NCBI GenBank assembly: GCA_964581385.1
Contig: CAZOOK010000013.1
Span: forward strand, 71,539-135,538
From: CAZOOK01 sp964581385
Lineage (GTDB): Bacteria > Pseudomonadota > Gammaproteobacteria > Nevskiales > Nevskiaceae
Direction of reading: 5' to 3'
Length of the DNA: 64,000 nucleotides
Below are positions 1-8,880 of the stretch, one piece after another. The notes beneath the pieces were generated by a model that worked only from the letters and a program-made list of their open reading frames with translations, ran no database searches and was not told the DNA's origin. The translations under genes and the position numbers were made by a program. Each line of letters begins with the position of its first letter. Within the stretch, counting starts at the first letter, position 1.

Positions 1-768
1 GCTGCGCAACAAGCACTTGGCTCGATCGAAGCGCCGTTCTGCAACATATTTGCCGATCGTGAGGCCGCAGGACGCTCGAAATGCGCGGGACAGCTGACGG
101 ACCGAAAGCTTGCAGAGCTTCGATAATTCGAGCAGCGTTGGAGCATGCGCTTCATCCTCGATCCGCTCATTGATCAGCTTAAGGCGCCAAGGGCAAAGCT
201 TGCCTGATTCCAACGGTGCCTCCGACGGTGTCACCGACGGTGCTATGTTGATGTAGTAGCGATGCAAGCTCACTGCGAGTTGCACGAACAGAGATTCGCA
301 AAAAATTTCGGAGGAAAAGCCGGGATTTCGTATCTCGTCCGCCAATTGCAGCAGCGTGGTTCTCACGACAGGACTGGCAACGTTCAAACTCGCCTTGAGC
401 CGGCTGGCAGTCCACTCCAGATCGCCGTGCAACCATTCACGAACAGCGTTGGCCGACAAGTGACATTTGAGCGAACGCGGGCGTCCGACGCCGCTTTCTG
501 CCTTCAAGGCTTCTCCGGGTGGAATCAGAAACACCTGGCCTGGGTGCTCCATGCGCTGATTTGCATCCTGATTCATGAAGCAAATCTTGGCCGCCGCGGG
601 CCTTGGCGACAGAGACAAGTCGAGATGGTAGAAATTGTCTTCGACAAGGACCCCCTCCAGCGGAAACTGAATGTTGAATTCAATGATCTGCATCCAAGCA
701 GCCGGCGACCTTAGTTCGGCTTCGATCTTCACTAATGGTGCCAGCGACAATCGGTTATAGCTGCCCAT
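1..768 (-). CDS. AraC-family transcriptional regulator (C-terminus cut by window edge)
   Basis: Translating the minus strand from the ATG at 768 gives 256 uninterrupted codons that run off the left edge. Residues about 200-256 carry the first helix-turn-helix of an AraC DNA-binding domain (LSKLCKLSVRQLSRAF, then GLTIGKYVAERRFDRAK). The N-terminal ~190 residues are a ligand/dimerisation domain I cannot assign. The second helix-turn-helix lies outside the window. The start is immediately preceded by a run of nine G (minus strand), which must serve as the Shine-Dalgarno sequence. The gene is divergent from the Vgb-like gene at 1162, a usual arrangement for a local regulator and its target, but that link is inference. 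Confidence 0.85.
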   Translation of the reverse strand, partial: MGSYNRLSLAPLVKIEAELRSPAAWMQIIEFNIQFPLEGVLVEDNFYHLDLSLSPRPAAAKICFMNQDANQRMEHPGQVFLIPPGEALKAESGVGRPRSLKCHLSANAVREWLHGDLEWTASRLKASLNVASPVVRTTLLQLADEIRNPGFSSEIFCESLFVQLAVSLHRYYINIAPSVTPSEAPLESGKLCPWRLKLINERIEDEAHAPTLLELSKLCKLSVRQLSRAFRASCGLTIGKYVAERRFDRAKCLLRS

Positions 769-1161
769 GGATGCCCCCCCCCAGTTTTTATCGGATCTTC
801 TTTGCATCAGATATTACGCCGCGCCCCTTGTGAACGGCTATAGCTTGGTTGTCTGGTCAGGTTCGAAAGACAGTCTCGTCCCCCTGTATCGGATCGCTTC
901 GATGTCGGTAATTCGACGTCGAGAAATGGACATTTATTGAAGATCTCTGCCATATCACTTGTTCGGCTCATGCGTCTTTCAATATATCTTGGAAAACAGG
1001 TCTCGATCTGGAGCGGAAGAGTGCTGATGACGCTGCAATGTTGGTCATAGCATTTCCCGGTCCCGATGACTGACCCTGCGATACCAATCGCATCGCAGCA
1101 ATGAAGAGAAATTGCCCAACGCTCGGCCGGACGTTCCCGGCGCTCATTGGGAGGAGATGAG
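769..1161. promoter_or_regulatory. 393-bp divergent intergenic region
   Basis: This stretch separates the AraC-type regulator (minus) from the Vgb-like gene (plus) and must contain both promoters. The only distinctive sequence is the nine-C run at 774-782 next to the regulator start. The open frame crossing it on the minus strand (to 807) has no ribosome binding site and no family resemblance, so I do not call a gene. Confidence 0.4.
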
Positions 1162-2172
1162 ATGAAGCTACACACTACTGTTCGGTCTGCGCCGTTCTTC
1201 TTTCTGGCGCTGTTTCAGTACGCCTGCACCGTTTCGGCGGAAGGCGTTACGAGTTCAACTTGCCAACAGGAGATATGTGAATACCGGCTCCCGAAAGGCC
1301 ATAGATTCCCGGGAACGATCATCCTCGGGCCCGATAACGCTATGTGGTTCACCGAGAACGTCGGCAACAGAATCGGCCGGATCACCTTCGATGGCAAGAT
1401 CACCGAATTCAATATTCCCATCGCGCATGGCGGACCTGCCTCGATCGCTGTCGGGCCTGATGGCGCGTTATGGTTCAGCCACTCCACGGACAAGATCGGG
1501 CGGATGACTACCGATGGGACGTTCACCGATATATTCGATATTCCTCCTCCAGCAGGACCGTCGGGGCCAGCCCTTCCGACAGCACTGACATTCGGGCCCG
1601 ACGGCGCCATCTGGTTCGTGGACAATGGGCCGAATCGGGTCGGACGCATGACCGTCGACGGCGCATTCACCCAGTTTGAGATCCCCACTCCGAATGCCTT
1701 TCCGCACTTCATCGTCGTCGGAGCCGACAACGCCCTTTGGTTTACCGAATTCCTCGGCGGCAAGATCGGCCGAATGACTCTCGAAGGGACGTTCACCGAG
1801 TTTCCGATTCCCACTAAATTCCCCGTACCCGGCACTCTGACCCCCGGACCCGACGGCGCCATCTGGTTTGGGGAGGGCATCGGCAACAAGATCGGCAGAC
1901 TGACCATGGATGGGCAGATAACTGAATTTCTTGTGCCAACAACCTTCAGCGCGCCAGCGACAATCATCGTCGGCCCCGATGGAGCGCTGTGGTTTACCGA
2001 GTTCCTGGGGAGCAAAATCGGTCGCATAACCACTCAAGGTGAATTCAGGGAATGGGTCACCCCGTCGCCGCACTCCCTGCCGGAAGGGATGGCCGTGGGT
2101 CCCGCCGGCTCGCTATGGTTCACCGAAGGATCCGCCGGTAACATCGCTGTCATGCCGCACCCCGATCAATAG
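1162..2172 (+). CDS. secreted Vgb-like seven-bladed beta-propeller protein
   Basis: 336 residues. A GGAGGAG ribosome site at 1150-1156 fixes the ATG at 1162. Residues 1-28 are a signal peptide (hydrophobic stretch FFFLALFQYACTVSA). The mature part is seven copies of a ~42-residue unit with the signature GPDGALWF..N.IGR.T.DG..TEF.IP, typical of the streptogramin B lyase (Vgb) propeller family. Known Vgb enzymes are cytoplasmic and, as I recall, use a Glu-x-His pair in the sixth-seventh blade. Here the matching position reads LPEGMAV, without that His, so lyase activity is doubtful and an exported binding or scaffold role is as likely. Confident in fold, not in function. Confidence 0.85.
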   Translation: MKLHTTVRSAPFFFLALFQYACTVSAEGVTSSTCQQEICEYRLPKGHRFPGTIILGPDNAMWFTENVGNRIGRITFDGKITEFNIPIAHGGPASIAVGPDGALWFSHSTDKIGRMTTDGTFTDIFDIPPPAGPSGPALPTALTFGPDGAIWFVDNGPNRVGRMTVDGAFTQFEIPTPNAFPHFIVVGADNALWFTEFLGGKIGRMTLEGTFTEFPIPTKFPVPGTLTPGPDGAIWFGEGIGNKIGRLTMDGQITEFLVPTTFSAPATIIVGPDGALWFTEFLGSKIGRITTQGEFREWVTPSPHSLPEGMAVGPAGSLWFTEGSAGNIAVMPHPDQ

Positions 2173-2484
2173 ATATAGGGCTCGTAAGCAGAGCCTGAAT
2201 GCCATTATGAAGCTGCTCAGATGCAGTCGATTCTTGCCGCGTTTAGACGCACACGGAAACTGAGGGAGCGCTTGGTTTCTTTCCCGGTTAATATGCTTTG
2301 TGACGGACTCCGGCCCAAGCCGGGCGCATTCTTCCGATCGCGCGCCGCCCTAGCGTGCTGCGCTAATGGCAGATCATGCGCCCGCGCCGCTGTAGCATTA
2401 ACAGCGTCGCGTGCTGGCACTGGATGCCGCAAATAATGCAATGAAAATAAATAAGCGTCTCGCCGGCGCAGCTGGAGGAGAACC
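2173..2484. other. 312-bp gap without a recognised gene
   Basis: Between the propeller gene and the DUF6351 lipoprotein gene. Short frames on both strands show no family resemblance. The AT-rich stretch around 2437-2456 (AATGAAAATAAATAAG) just before the next ribosome site could be part of a promoter. Nothing else stands out. Confidence 0.3.
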
Positions 2485-4746
2485 ATGCAGATGTCTCGCT
2501 TTATCGTAACGCTTGCGTCGATCGCCGCGGCCGGCCTGCTCACTGCTTGCGGACACAGTTCGTCACCGGCCGCAGCCAGCGGCGGTGCAGCGTTGCAGGT
2601 GCAGGTATTGTCGAATCGCGCCGACCTCCTCAGCGGCGACGACGTACTGATCGATGTGACACCGCCCTCCGGAGTCGACAGCCATGCCATCACTATGTCG
2701 CTCAATGGCAACGATGTATCCGGGATGTTCACCCCGATGGCGTCAGGCACTCTGCGTGGCCTGGTGACCGGACTGACCGAGGGCGAGAACACGTTCAATG
2801 CGCATTCCCCGAGCGGCGAAGCGAGCGCGACGCTGATCAACCATCACAATGGCGAGGCGGTCATCTCCGGACCGCAGTTGCAGCCGTGGACCTGCCCGAA
2901 AGGTGCCACGGACGCACTGTGCAATCAGCCGCCCGCATACTCCTACGTGTATGTATCGACGGATCCGAGCAAAGCTGGCTTTCAGCCCTACGATCCGGCC
3001 AATCCCGCGAAGGATGTAGCCACCACAACGACTGATCAGGGCGTGACCGTGCCCTTCATCGTGCAGGTCGAAACCGGCTACGAGGATCGCGACCAATACC
3101 GGATTGCCGTGCTTTATCAGCCGGGTCAAGCCTGGAGTGCCGCGCAGCCGCAGACGCAGTTCAACCACAAGCTGTTAATCACTCATGGCGCGAGCTGTGG
3201 TGTTGCCTATGGTTCCGCGAGCGCGCCGAGTGTGCTGAGTTTTTTCTTTGTCGATTCCGGCTTGCCGACCGACACCATTCCGGACAGCGTGCGCTACGCA
3301 CTCGGCGCCGGCTTCGCGGTGATGTCGACGGCACTGGATAACAGCGGCCACAACTGCAACGTCGCCCTGCAAGCCGAGTCGCTCATAATGGCCAAGGAAC
3401 ATCTCATCGAAAACTACGGCACGCTGCGCTACACCATCGGCACTGGTTGCTCAGGCGGCTCGCTGGCCGAGCAGCAGATCGCCAACGCTTATCCGGGTAT
3501 GTATCAGGGCATTCTGCCCACCTGCTCGTTTCAGGATGCCTGGAGCGTTGCCTCGCAATTCGCCGACTATCATCTGCTGCTGGCTTATTTCGGCGATCAG
3601 CAGCGATGGGGGGCCGGCGTGCAATGGCCGGAGTCTGCCCAGGCAGCCGTCATGGGCATCCCGTCGACGCTCAACTCTTACGTCAGCGAGGAGGCGCAGT
3701 TTCACGTTGCAGTGCCGACAGATCCGTGCTTCGGAACGACCAGTCAGAATCGTTACGATGCGGGGGCCAATCCTACCGGCATTCGCTGCACCATCACCGA
3801 TGCCGCGATCAATGTGCTGGGTCCGCGACCACAGGAGGTGTGGATGGCCAGCGAAACGGCAGCGGGCCATGGCTTTGCGGCTTTCCCCGTGGACAACGTG
3901 GGCGTGCAATATGGTCTTGCCGCGCTGCAGAATGACGCTCTCACGCCCGCGCAATTTCTCGATCTGAATACGAAGATCGGCGGGCTCGACGCGGACACCA
4001 ATCCGACATCGGAGCGCTCGAGTGCAGTCGAGTCCGCTTTGACCAACGCCTACCGCAGCGGATCGATCGATGAAACCAGTAATCTCGATCAGGTCGCGAT
4101 TGTCGACTGCCGAGGGCCGAATCCCGGCCTTTTCCACGATGCCTACCGCGCCTTCTCCGTCCGTGCGCGCCTCGATCGCGAGCACGGCACTCACGCCAAT
4201 CAGCTGATCTGGGAGGGTCCAGTCATTCTCATTGGCGACACGGCCTGCAATCAGAACAGTCTGCTCGCCATGGACCGCTGGCTGGCGGCCGTGGAAAAGG
4301 ACAGCGGTACTATGCCGCTTGCGCAAAAAGTCATTGCGGACAAGCCCGCGGATCTCAGCGACGAATGCTGGAACGGCTCCGGCGAGAAAGTGAGCGACGA
4401 ACTGTGCCCAGAAAGCGTGGTGCCGATCTATGGCACGCCGCGTATGGTCGCCGGCGACGATATAACCACCGACACCAATAAATGCCAGTTGAAGCCGCTG
4501 AACCGCAGCGACGATTATGGGTCGACGCCGCTTTCAGACCCGCAGTGGACACAGATGCAGACGCTGTTCCCCAGCGGCGTCTGCGACTTCAGCAAGAAAG
4601 GTGTCAATCAGCAGCCGACGATTCCATGGCAAACCTACCAGGACAGCAACGGCCAGGTGATCTACGGCGGCGCACCGCTGCCCGCAGCACCAGTCGGATC
4701 GGGCACTGGATGGGCCAGCCCTGCGTTCTTAGGAGCGTCATCTTGA
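2485..4746 (+). CDS. DUF6351-family lipoprotein (alpha/beta-hydrolase-like, function unknown)
   Basis: 753 residues, ATG preceded by GGAGGAG at 2474-2480. Residues 3-22 form a lipoprotein signal with lipobox LLTAC, so the mature protein is lipid-anchored in the envelope. After an N-terminal beta-sandwich part (VQVLSNRADLLSGDDVLID..., about residues 35-125) comes a large domain with a hydrolase-like nucleophile context (TIGTGCSGGSLAEQQI, ~residues 317-332). Many cysteines (at least 14) suggest disulfides. The order and motifs match what I know of DUF6351 proteins in proteobacteria and actinobacteria, some near tannase/esterase families. Substrate unknown. Confidence 0.75.
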   Translation: MQMSRFIVTLASIAAAGLLTACGHSSSPAAASGGAALQVQVLSNRADLLSGDDVLIDVTPPSGVDSHAITMSLNGNDVSGMFTPMASGTLRGLVTGLTEGENTFNAHSPSGEASATLINHHNGEAVISGPQLQPWTCPKGATDALCNQPPAYSYVYVSTDPSKAGFQPYDPANPAKDVATTTTDQGVTVPFIVQVETGYEDRDQYRIAVLYQPGQAWSAAQPQTQFNHKLLITHGASCGVAYGSASAPSVLSFFFVDSGLPTDTIPDSVRYALGAGFAVMSTALDNSGHNCNVALQAESLIMAKEHLIENYGTLRYTIGTGCSGGSLAEQQIANAYPGMYQGILPTCSFQDAWSVASQFADYHLLLAYFGDQQRWGAGVQWPESAQAAVMGIPSTLNSYVSEEAQFHVAVPTDPCFGTTSQNRYDAGANPTGIRCTITDAAINVLGPRPQEVWMASETAAGHGFAAFPVDNVGVQYGLAALQNDALTPAQFLDLNTKIGGLDADTNPTSERSSAVESALTNAYRSGSIDETSNLDQVAIVDCRGPNPGLFHDAYRAFSVRARLDREHGTHANQLIWEGPVILIGDTACNQNSLLAMDRWLAAVEKDSGTMPLAQKVIADKPADLSDECWNGSGEKVSDELCPESVVPIYGTPRMVAGDDITTDTNKCQLKPLNRSDDYGSTPLSDPQWTQMQTLFPSGVCDFSKKGVNQQPTIPWQTYQDSNGQVIYGGAPLPAAPVGSGTGWASPAFLGASS

Positions 4747-4896
4747 TTTGATCCAATCACAGCTTTGGTTGCCAACGCGAGCGGCGGCGACCGAAGACTT
4801 GATTGCTTCTCGTCGTCTGGGATGTAACGGGATGGAATTTCCAGCATGGTTGCCGAGAAATGAGAGGCTGGGATTCGCTACGCTTCCTCACAGCTT

Positions 4897-4916
4897 TCTC
4901 GGACTACAATCCGAGA
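4897..4916. repeat. small perfect inverted repeat upstream of the GST gene
   Basis: A 7-bp perfect stem (4897-4903 with 4910-4916) around a 6-nt loop, about 60 bp before the glutathione transferase start. No T-run follows, so it is not an intrinsic terminator. It could be an operator or chance. Confidence 0.3.
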
Positions 4917-4978
4917 GAGCATCAGCGCGGCGACGTGCGGAGCGAAGCAGGACGAGATTTTTCGGAATGGAGAGAGAT

Positions 4979-5605
4979 ATGTCGGATGAACTCATTTTCT
5001 ACACCAACCCGATGTCCCGGGGACGCATCGTCCGCTGGATGCTTGAGGAGATCGGCGCGCCGTACCAGACCGTGCTGCTCGACTACGACGGTAGCATGAA
5101 GGCACCCGAATACCTTGCGATCAATCCCATGGGAAAGGTACCTGCCATCAAGCATGGCGATCGCGTCGTTAGCGAATGTGCGGCTATCTGTCTTTATCTG
5201 GCCGACGCTTTTCCCAAAGCAAGCCTGGCACCCGCTTTGGCAGATCGCGCCGACTATTATCGTTGGATACTCTTCGGCGCAGGTCCGGTCGAGTCTGCTT
5301 TCAGCAACAAAGCCGCCGGCTTTGAACCGGGCGCGAACCAGCAGCGCATGTTCGGCTATGGCAACTTCAATCTTGCAATGGATTGCATCGAGAAGGCAGT
5401 CACCGGCAAACAATACATCGCCGCCGGTCGTTTCACAGCGGCCGACGTTTACGTGGGTTCTTTGCTGGCTTTCATGATGGACACGAAGATGCTTGAAACA
5501 CGATCGACCTTCGTGTCATACGTCGAATTTCTCAAGACACGGCCCGCCTATCGGCGCGCGCAAGAAATCGATGATCCACTGACACAATCAGCTCCGCGCG
5601 GTTGA
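4979..5605 (+). CDS. glutathione S-transferase family protein
   Basis: 208 residues. I chose the ATG at 4979 because GGAGAG sits at 4969-4974 and the thioredoxin-fold domain begins at once (ELIFYTNPMSRGRIVRWML). The frame is open 231 bp further upstream but that part has no family resemblance. The N-terminal domain holds the cis-proline GKVPAI motif and the glutathione-contacting SECAAICLYL segment. The C-terminal helical domain has AAGRFTAADVYVGSLL, the usual N-capping/hydrophobic staple region. It likely conjugates or reduces electrophiles in the cytoplasm. It is convergent with the crotonase gene, 21 bp apart. Confidence 0.9.
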   Translation: MSDELIFYTNPMSRGRIVRWMLEEIGAPYQTVLLDYDGSMKAPEYLAINPMGKVPAIKHGDRVVSECAAICLYLADAFPKASLAPALADRADYYRWILFGAGPVESAFSNKAAGFEPGANQQRMFGYGNFNLAMDCIEKAVTGKQYIAAGRFTAADVYVGSLLAFMMDTKMLETRSTFVSYVEFLKTRPAYRRAQEIDDPLTQSAPRG

Positions 5606-5626
5606 TCGTCCCCGGGATGGGGCTGC

Positions 5627-6478
5627 TTATGAATAAAGTTGTTTGCGACGATCCAAGGCCGCTTTCATACCTTGCTCCTTCACCAGCTTGAAAAAGGCGA
5701 TGTAGGCCGGACTCTGATGAAAAACGGCGTCGAGTTCGGCGCCGCTCTGCCACGACGCGAACAGGCCCATGTTCTCGTAGAAGCGGCTGGTGGCCTGTTT
5801 CAGCAGGGTCAGGTGATTTTGCGGCGTGCGCGCAACATCTATCGCGAGTTCGCGCGTGGCAGTGTCGAGTTCGGCATTGCCGACCACTTTGTTGACCAGG
5901 CCCAGCGTCGCTGCTTCAGCGGCACCAATCAGCTTGGCGGTATAGAGCAGCTCGCGCGTCTTGCGCATACCGATCAGCATGGGCCACATGAATACGGTCG
6001 GTGGAATGCCCAGATCGCGGCCGGCCGGGTGGCCAAATTGCGCATCTTCGCCGGCTACGACTAAATCACAGATGGCCAGCAGCTCGCCGCCACCCGACAG
6101 GCACAGACCTTGTACCTGCGCAATGATCGGCTTGGGAAACTTCCATAACTGCGTCCAATGATCGACAAGCCCGAGAATGTCCTGGCGGTCGCGATCGAGA
6201 TTGACTTTGCCGTCGAAGTTGGCCGGGTACTGGCTGATCAGCCAATCTTCCTCGTTCAGGTCGTAGCCGACCGTAAACGCTTTCCCATGCGCTTTGATGA
6301 TGACCACGGAAATCTCCGCATCTGTCGCCGCCGCGGTCAGCGCGTGACGCAGTTCGGCCAGCAATTTTGCCGACAATGCGTTGAGGCGATGTGGACGATC
6401 CAACGTCAGCGTCAGAATCTTCTGCGAACGCTCGCTGCGCAGGGTCTCATATGCGGGATGCTGCTCGGTCATTGCCAC
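5627..6478 (-). CDS. enoyl-CoA hydratase/isomerase (crotonase) family protein
   Basis: 283 residues. The crotonase core is clear: LTLDRPHRLNALSAKLL (25-41), the first oxyanion-hole segment HGKAFTVGYDL (64-74) and the second, GLCLSGGGELLAICDLVV (124-141). The first catalytic Glu position is kept (E132 in GGGEL). Where hydratases carry the second Glu (QPEI...), this protein reads GHPAGRDLGIPP, so classical hydration is uncertain. It may be an isomerase, hydrolase or another acyl-CoA enzyme. It shares strand with the MDR oxidoreductase downstream, with 156 bp between them. Confidence 0.88.
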   Translation of the reverse strand: MAMTEQHPAYETLRSERSQKILTLTLDRPHRLNALSAKLLAELRHALTAAATDAEISVVIIKAHGKAFTVGYDLNEEDWLISQYPANFDGKVNLDRDRQDILGLVDHWTQLWKFPKPIIAQVQGLCLSGGGELLAICDLVVAGEDAQFGHPAGRDLGIPPTVFMWPMLIGMRKTRELLYTAKLIGAAEAATLGLVNKVVGNAELDTATRELAIDVARTPQNHLTLLKQATSRFYENMGLFASWQSGAELDAVFHQSPAYIAFFKLVKEQGMKAALDRRKQLYS

Positions 6479-6634
6479 TCCGATCGAATGGTGTCACTGC
6501 GATAAATCGGTACGCCGATTATGAGCGAGACCGGCCGGACGTGCCGCTGCGCTGCCGCTGCTGCGCAACAGCAGAATGCACAACCTAAAATGAGAAACCC
6601 CATTTAACTCCGCTCGCGCTCGTTGCGCTTTCGA

Positions 6635-7585
6635 TTACCGCTGCCCCACCTGCAAAACGATCTTGCCCTTGGTCCGGCGGGATTCGATCAGCTCATGTGC
6701 CTGCCGGATTTCCGAGAGCGGTAGAACCGTGGCAATGATCGGCTTCAGGCGACCATCGGCCACCCAGCGGCTCAGCTGTTCCAGATCCTCACTGCGGGAT
6801 CGCACGGTGACGAGGCGTGCACGGCGCAGCGGCGAAAACAGAGTAAGTCCGTGGTCGATGAAATTGCGCAGTTTCGGCACCGTGCTCACATAAGTTCCGT
6901 GCCGGGGCAGCAGAGGCTTGATGGCGGTGTAGGACTGATTTCCGAAGACATCGAAAAAGCAGTCGAACCGACGATGGAGTGCGGTTGGCGCCGTCGTTCG
7001 GTAATCCACCACTTCATCGGCTCCCAGCGCACGCACGAATTCGAGATTGGCGGCGCTACACAGTGCCGTAACGCGCGCGCCCATCGCCTTGGCGATCTGC
7101 ACCGCTACAGTGCCCACACCGCCGGACGCGCCATGGATGCAGACCTCAACGCCGGCGACGACACGGCCGCAGTCTCGCAGGGCTTGCAATGCCGTCATTG
7201 CCGTCAGCGGCAGCGAAGCCGCTTCGATAAAACTCAGCGAAGGCGGTTTGGACGCCAGTTCATCCGAAGGCACTGCGACGTACTCGGCGCAGCAGGCACC
7301 GACATAACGATCGGCCATGCCGTATACCGCATCCCCAGTCTTGCAGGAAGTGACACCGGCACCGATTTCGGCAACGGTGCCGGCAAAGTCGCTGCCGGGA
7401 ATCATCGGAAAGTTACGGCCGGAAAGCCATGCGAACTTGCCGGCCCTGAACAGGGCGTCCTTCGGATTGATAGCCGCGGCCTGAACCTTTACGAGCACTT
7501 CACCCTGCCGCAAGGTCGGTTGCGGTAGATCGCGCAGAGAGAGAACTGATGGAGGACCGAAACGATCGTAAACAGCTGCCTGCAT
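6635..7585 (-). CDS. zinc-independent MDR oxidoreductase (quinone reductase-like)
   Basis: 316 residues, full length for the family. The N-terminal GroES-like domain has GSDFAGTVAEIGAGV (~84-98) without the catalytic zinc ligands of alcohol dehydrogenases. The Rossmann part shows the NADPH-binding turn HGASGGVGTVAVQIAK (148-163), and LGADEVVDYRT follows. The C-terminal KIVLQV ending is typical of NADPH:quinone reductase-like enzymes. Predicted to reduce quinones or alpha,beta-unsaturated carbonyls in the cytoplasm. Downstream of the crotonase on the same strand, possibly co-expressed. Confidence 0.9.
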   Translation of the reverse strand: MQAAVYDRFGPPSVLSLRDLPQPTLRQGEVLVKVQAAAINPKDALFRAGKFAWLSGRNFPMIPGSDFAGTVAEIGAGVTSCKTGDAVYGMADRYVGACCAEYVAVPSDELASKPPSLSFIEAASLPLTAMTALQALRDCGRVVAGVEVCIHGASGGVGTVAVQIAKAMGARVTALCSAANLEFVRALGADEVVDYRTTAPTALHRRFDCFFDVFGNQSYTAIKPLLPRHGTYVSTVPKLRNFIDHGLTLFSPLRRARLVTVRSRSEDLEQLSRWVADGRLKPIIATVLPLSEIRQAHELIESRRTKGKIVLQVGQR

Positions 7586-7653
7586 GACGGTTATCCCTTC
7601 CTTTTGTGAGAAATGGAGTTTGAACCCGCTTGTTCCAAACGGGCAGTACTGGA

Positions 7654-8229
7654 CTATGACTCCGCGAGCAGATAAGCGACCGCTTCTTCGAGAGAGCTAA
7701 AGGCGAGGCCGTTACCGTCGGGCTCCGGCTCCCTATAGTTCGCCATTGTCGCTGTTTCTTTCACTTCAAAACCCCACAAGGCACGCGCACCCTCGGCGAG
7801 CAGCTGCTCCATGTATTCGATCTGCGCCTGAATGCTTTCGCGCGTATTGACGTCAAGGGGAGCGTGTTCCGGGAGCGCGCCTGGTTGCAGCCGAGCGATG
7901 ATTCGCCGTCGCTTGTTGTCTCGCAGCGAGTCGGTGAAGGTAAAGCCGAGAAACTCACCAATGCGTATTTCCTCGTCACCGTCCGCCCGCATCACGACGA
8001 CGCGTGTCGCCTGAACGGACTTGAGTACCTCGTCCGCGATAGAGGCCTGAAAACCCCGCGCGCGGAAAAAATCCCGGAGCAGACCGAGCAGTTTCCCGGT
8101 CTGTTCAGCTCGATGAGTCTCGGTTGCCTCCAGGTGGCGGGATTTCAGCCGTCGATACCAGATTCTTAATTCGTCGAGCGGGTCCATGGTCGTTGCGGTC
8201 ATCGTCGTCAGCGGTTGATCGGTGAACAC
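7654..8229 (-). CDS. hypothetical protein, 191 residues
   Basis: An open frame with helical, charged N-terminal part (DELRIWYRRLKSRHLEATE) and later an IRIGEFLGFTFTDSLRDNKRR segment; soluble, no signal or membrane stretch. I recognise no family. Starts are possible at 8229, 8202 or 8187; MDPLDELRIW at 8187 is where well-ordered sequence begins. No strong ribosome site distinguishes them. It lies 68 bp upstream of the MDR oxidoreductase on the same strand. Confidence 0.6.
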   Translation of the reverse strand: MFTDQPLTTMTATTMDPLDELRIWYRRLKSRHLEATETHRAEQTGKLLGLLRDFFRARGFQASIADEVLKSVQATRVVVMRADGDEEIRIGEFLGFTFTDSLRDNKRRRIIARLQPGALPEHAPLDVNTRESIQAQIEYMEQLLAEGARALWGFEVKETATMANYREPEPDGNGLAFSSLEEAVAYLLAES

Positions 8230-8417
8230 GATAAGCCTACGCGTGTCTCAGCGTTGCGACCATGCCGTCGAAGTCTATTACGTGAGTTGAATCCTCGCGG
8301 ACGCAATTCCATCAGCTCGACCCGATCGCGGGCTTGCGATATTGTCTGCGACAGGTGGGAAGCACTTCGTTTCTCCCGTTCTACGCAGATAACCAAAGAC
8401 CGTATGGAGAAGAGGCT

Positions 8418-8651
8418 ATGGAACTTAAGAATCAAACGGACCATATCGCAATACTGTCGCTGATGATGACTGGTGTACTAACAAAGCGACTTATCGAAAT
8501 TGGCCAGTTGGACAAGGCTACTGCGACACACCTCCACAAACTGGTTCTGGGTGTACGCACGCATGCGAAGGGTGTCGGACTGACTGACCTGAACAGCCTT
8601 TTTGATAATATCGACAAAAAATTGTTGGAGGAGCTCGCGCAGCCTGCGTAG
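8418..8651 (+). CDS. small hypothetical helical protein, 77 residues
   Basis: ATG at 8418 with a purine-rich GGAGAAGAGG at 8406-8415. The sequence is predicted mainly alpha-helical (LSLMMTGVLTKRLIEIG; LFDNIDKKLLEELA) with no signal peptide. I recognise no family. The frame is open upstream to 8334, but that part (LRQVGSTSFLPF) looks non-coding. It is divergent from the 191-residue hypothetical gene. Confidence 0.5.
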   Translation: MELKNQTDHIAILSLMMTGVLTKRLIEIGQLDKATATHLHKLVLGVRTHAKGVGLTDLNSLFDNIDKKLLEELAQPA

Positions 8652-8880
8652 TCCGCAGGGCGTTTCCGACAAGCCGGTTCAAAGCAGCGACAATCGCGCC
8701 CGTGCCGATCCCCGGCGCGCGGGTATCCATCGTCCGATGGCAGTGTCCAAACGCGGCGCAAGCGATGTGAGCCGAGCGAAATCCGAGTGTAATCAAAGTT
8801 TCTCAAATGCGTCCTGGACTCCGCTTTGCTCTCTTCGGGCTATGCTTGCTTAGTAAACCCGAGCCGATGGAGAGGATGGC

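Noticed and set aside
807..1175. 122-codon minus-strand frame between the AraC and Vgb-like genes
   Set aside because: It overlaps the propeller gene start, lacks a ribosome site and resembles no family.
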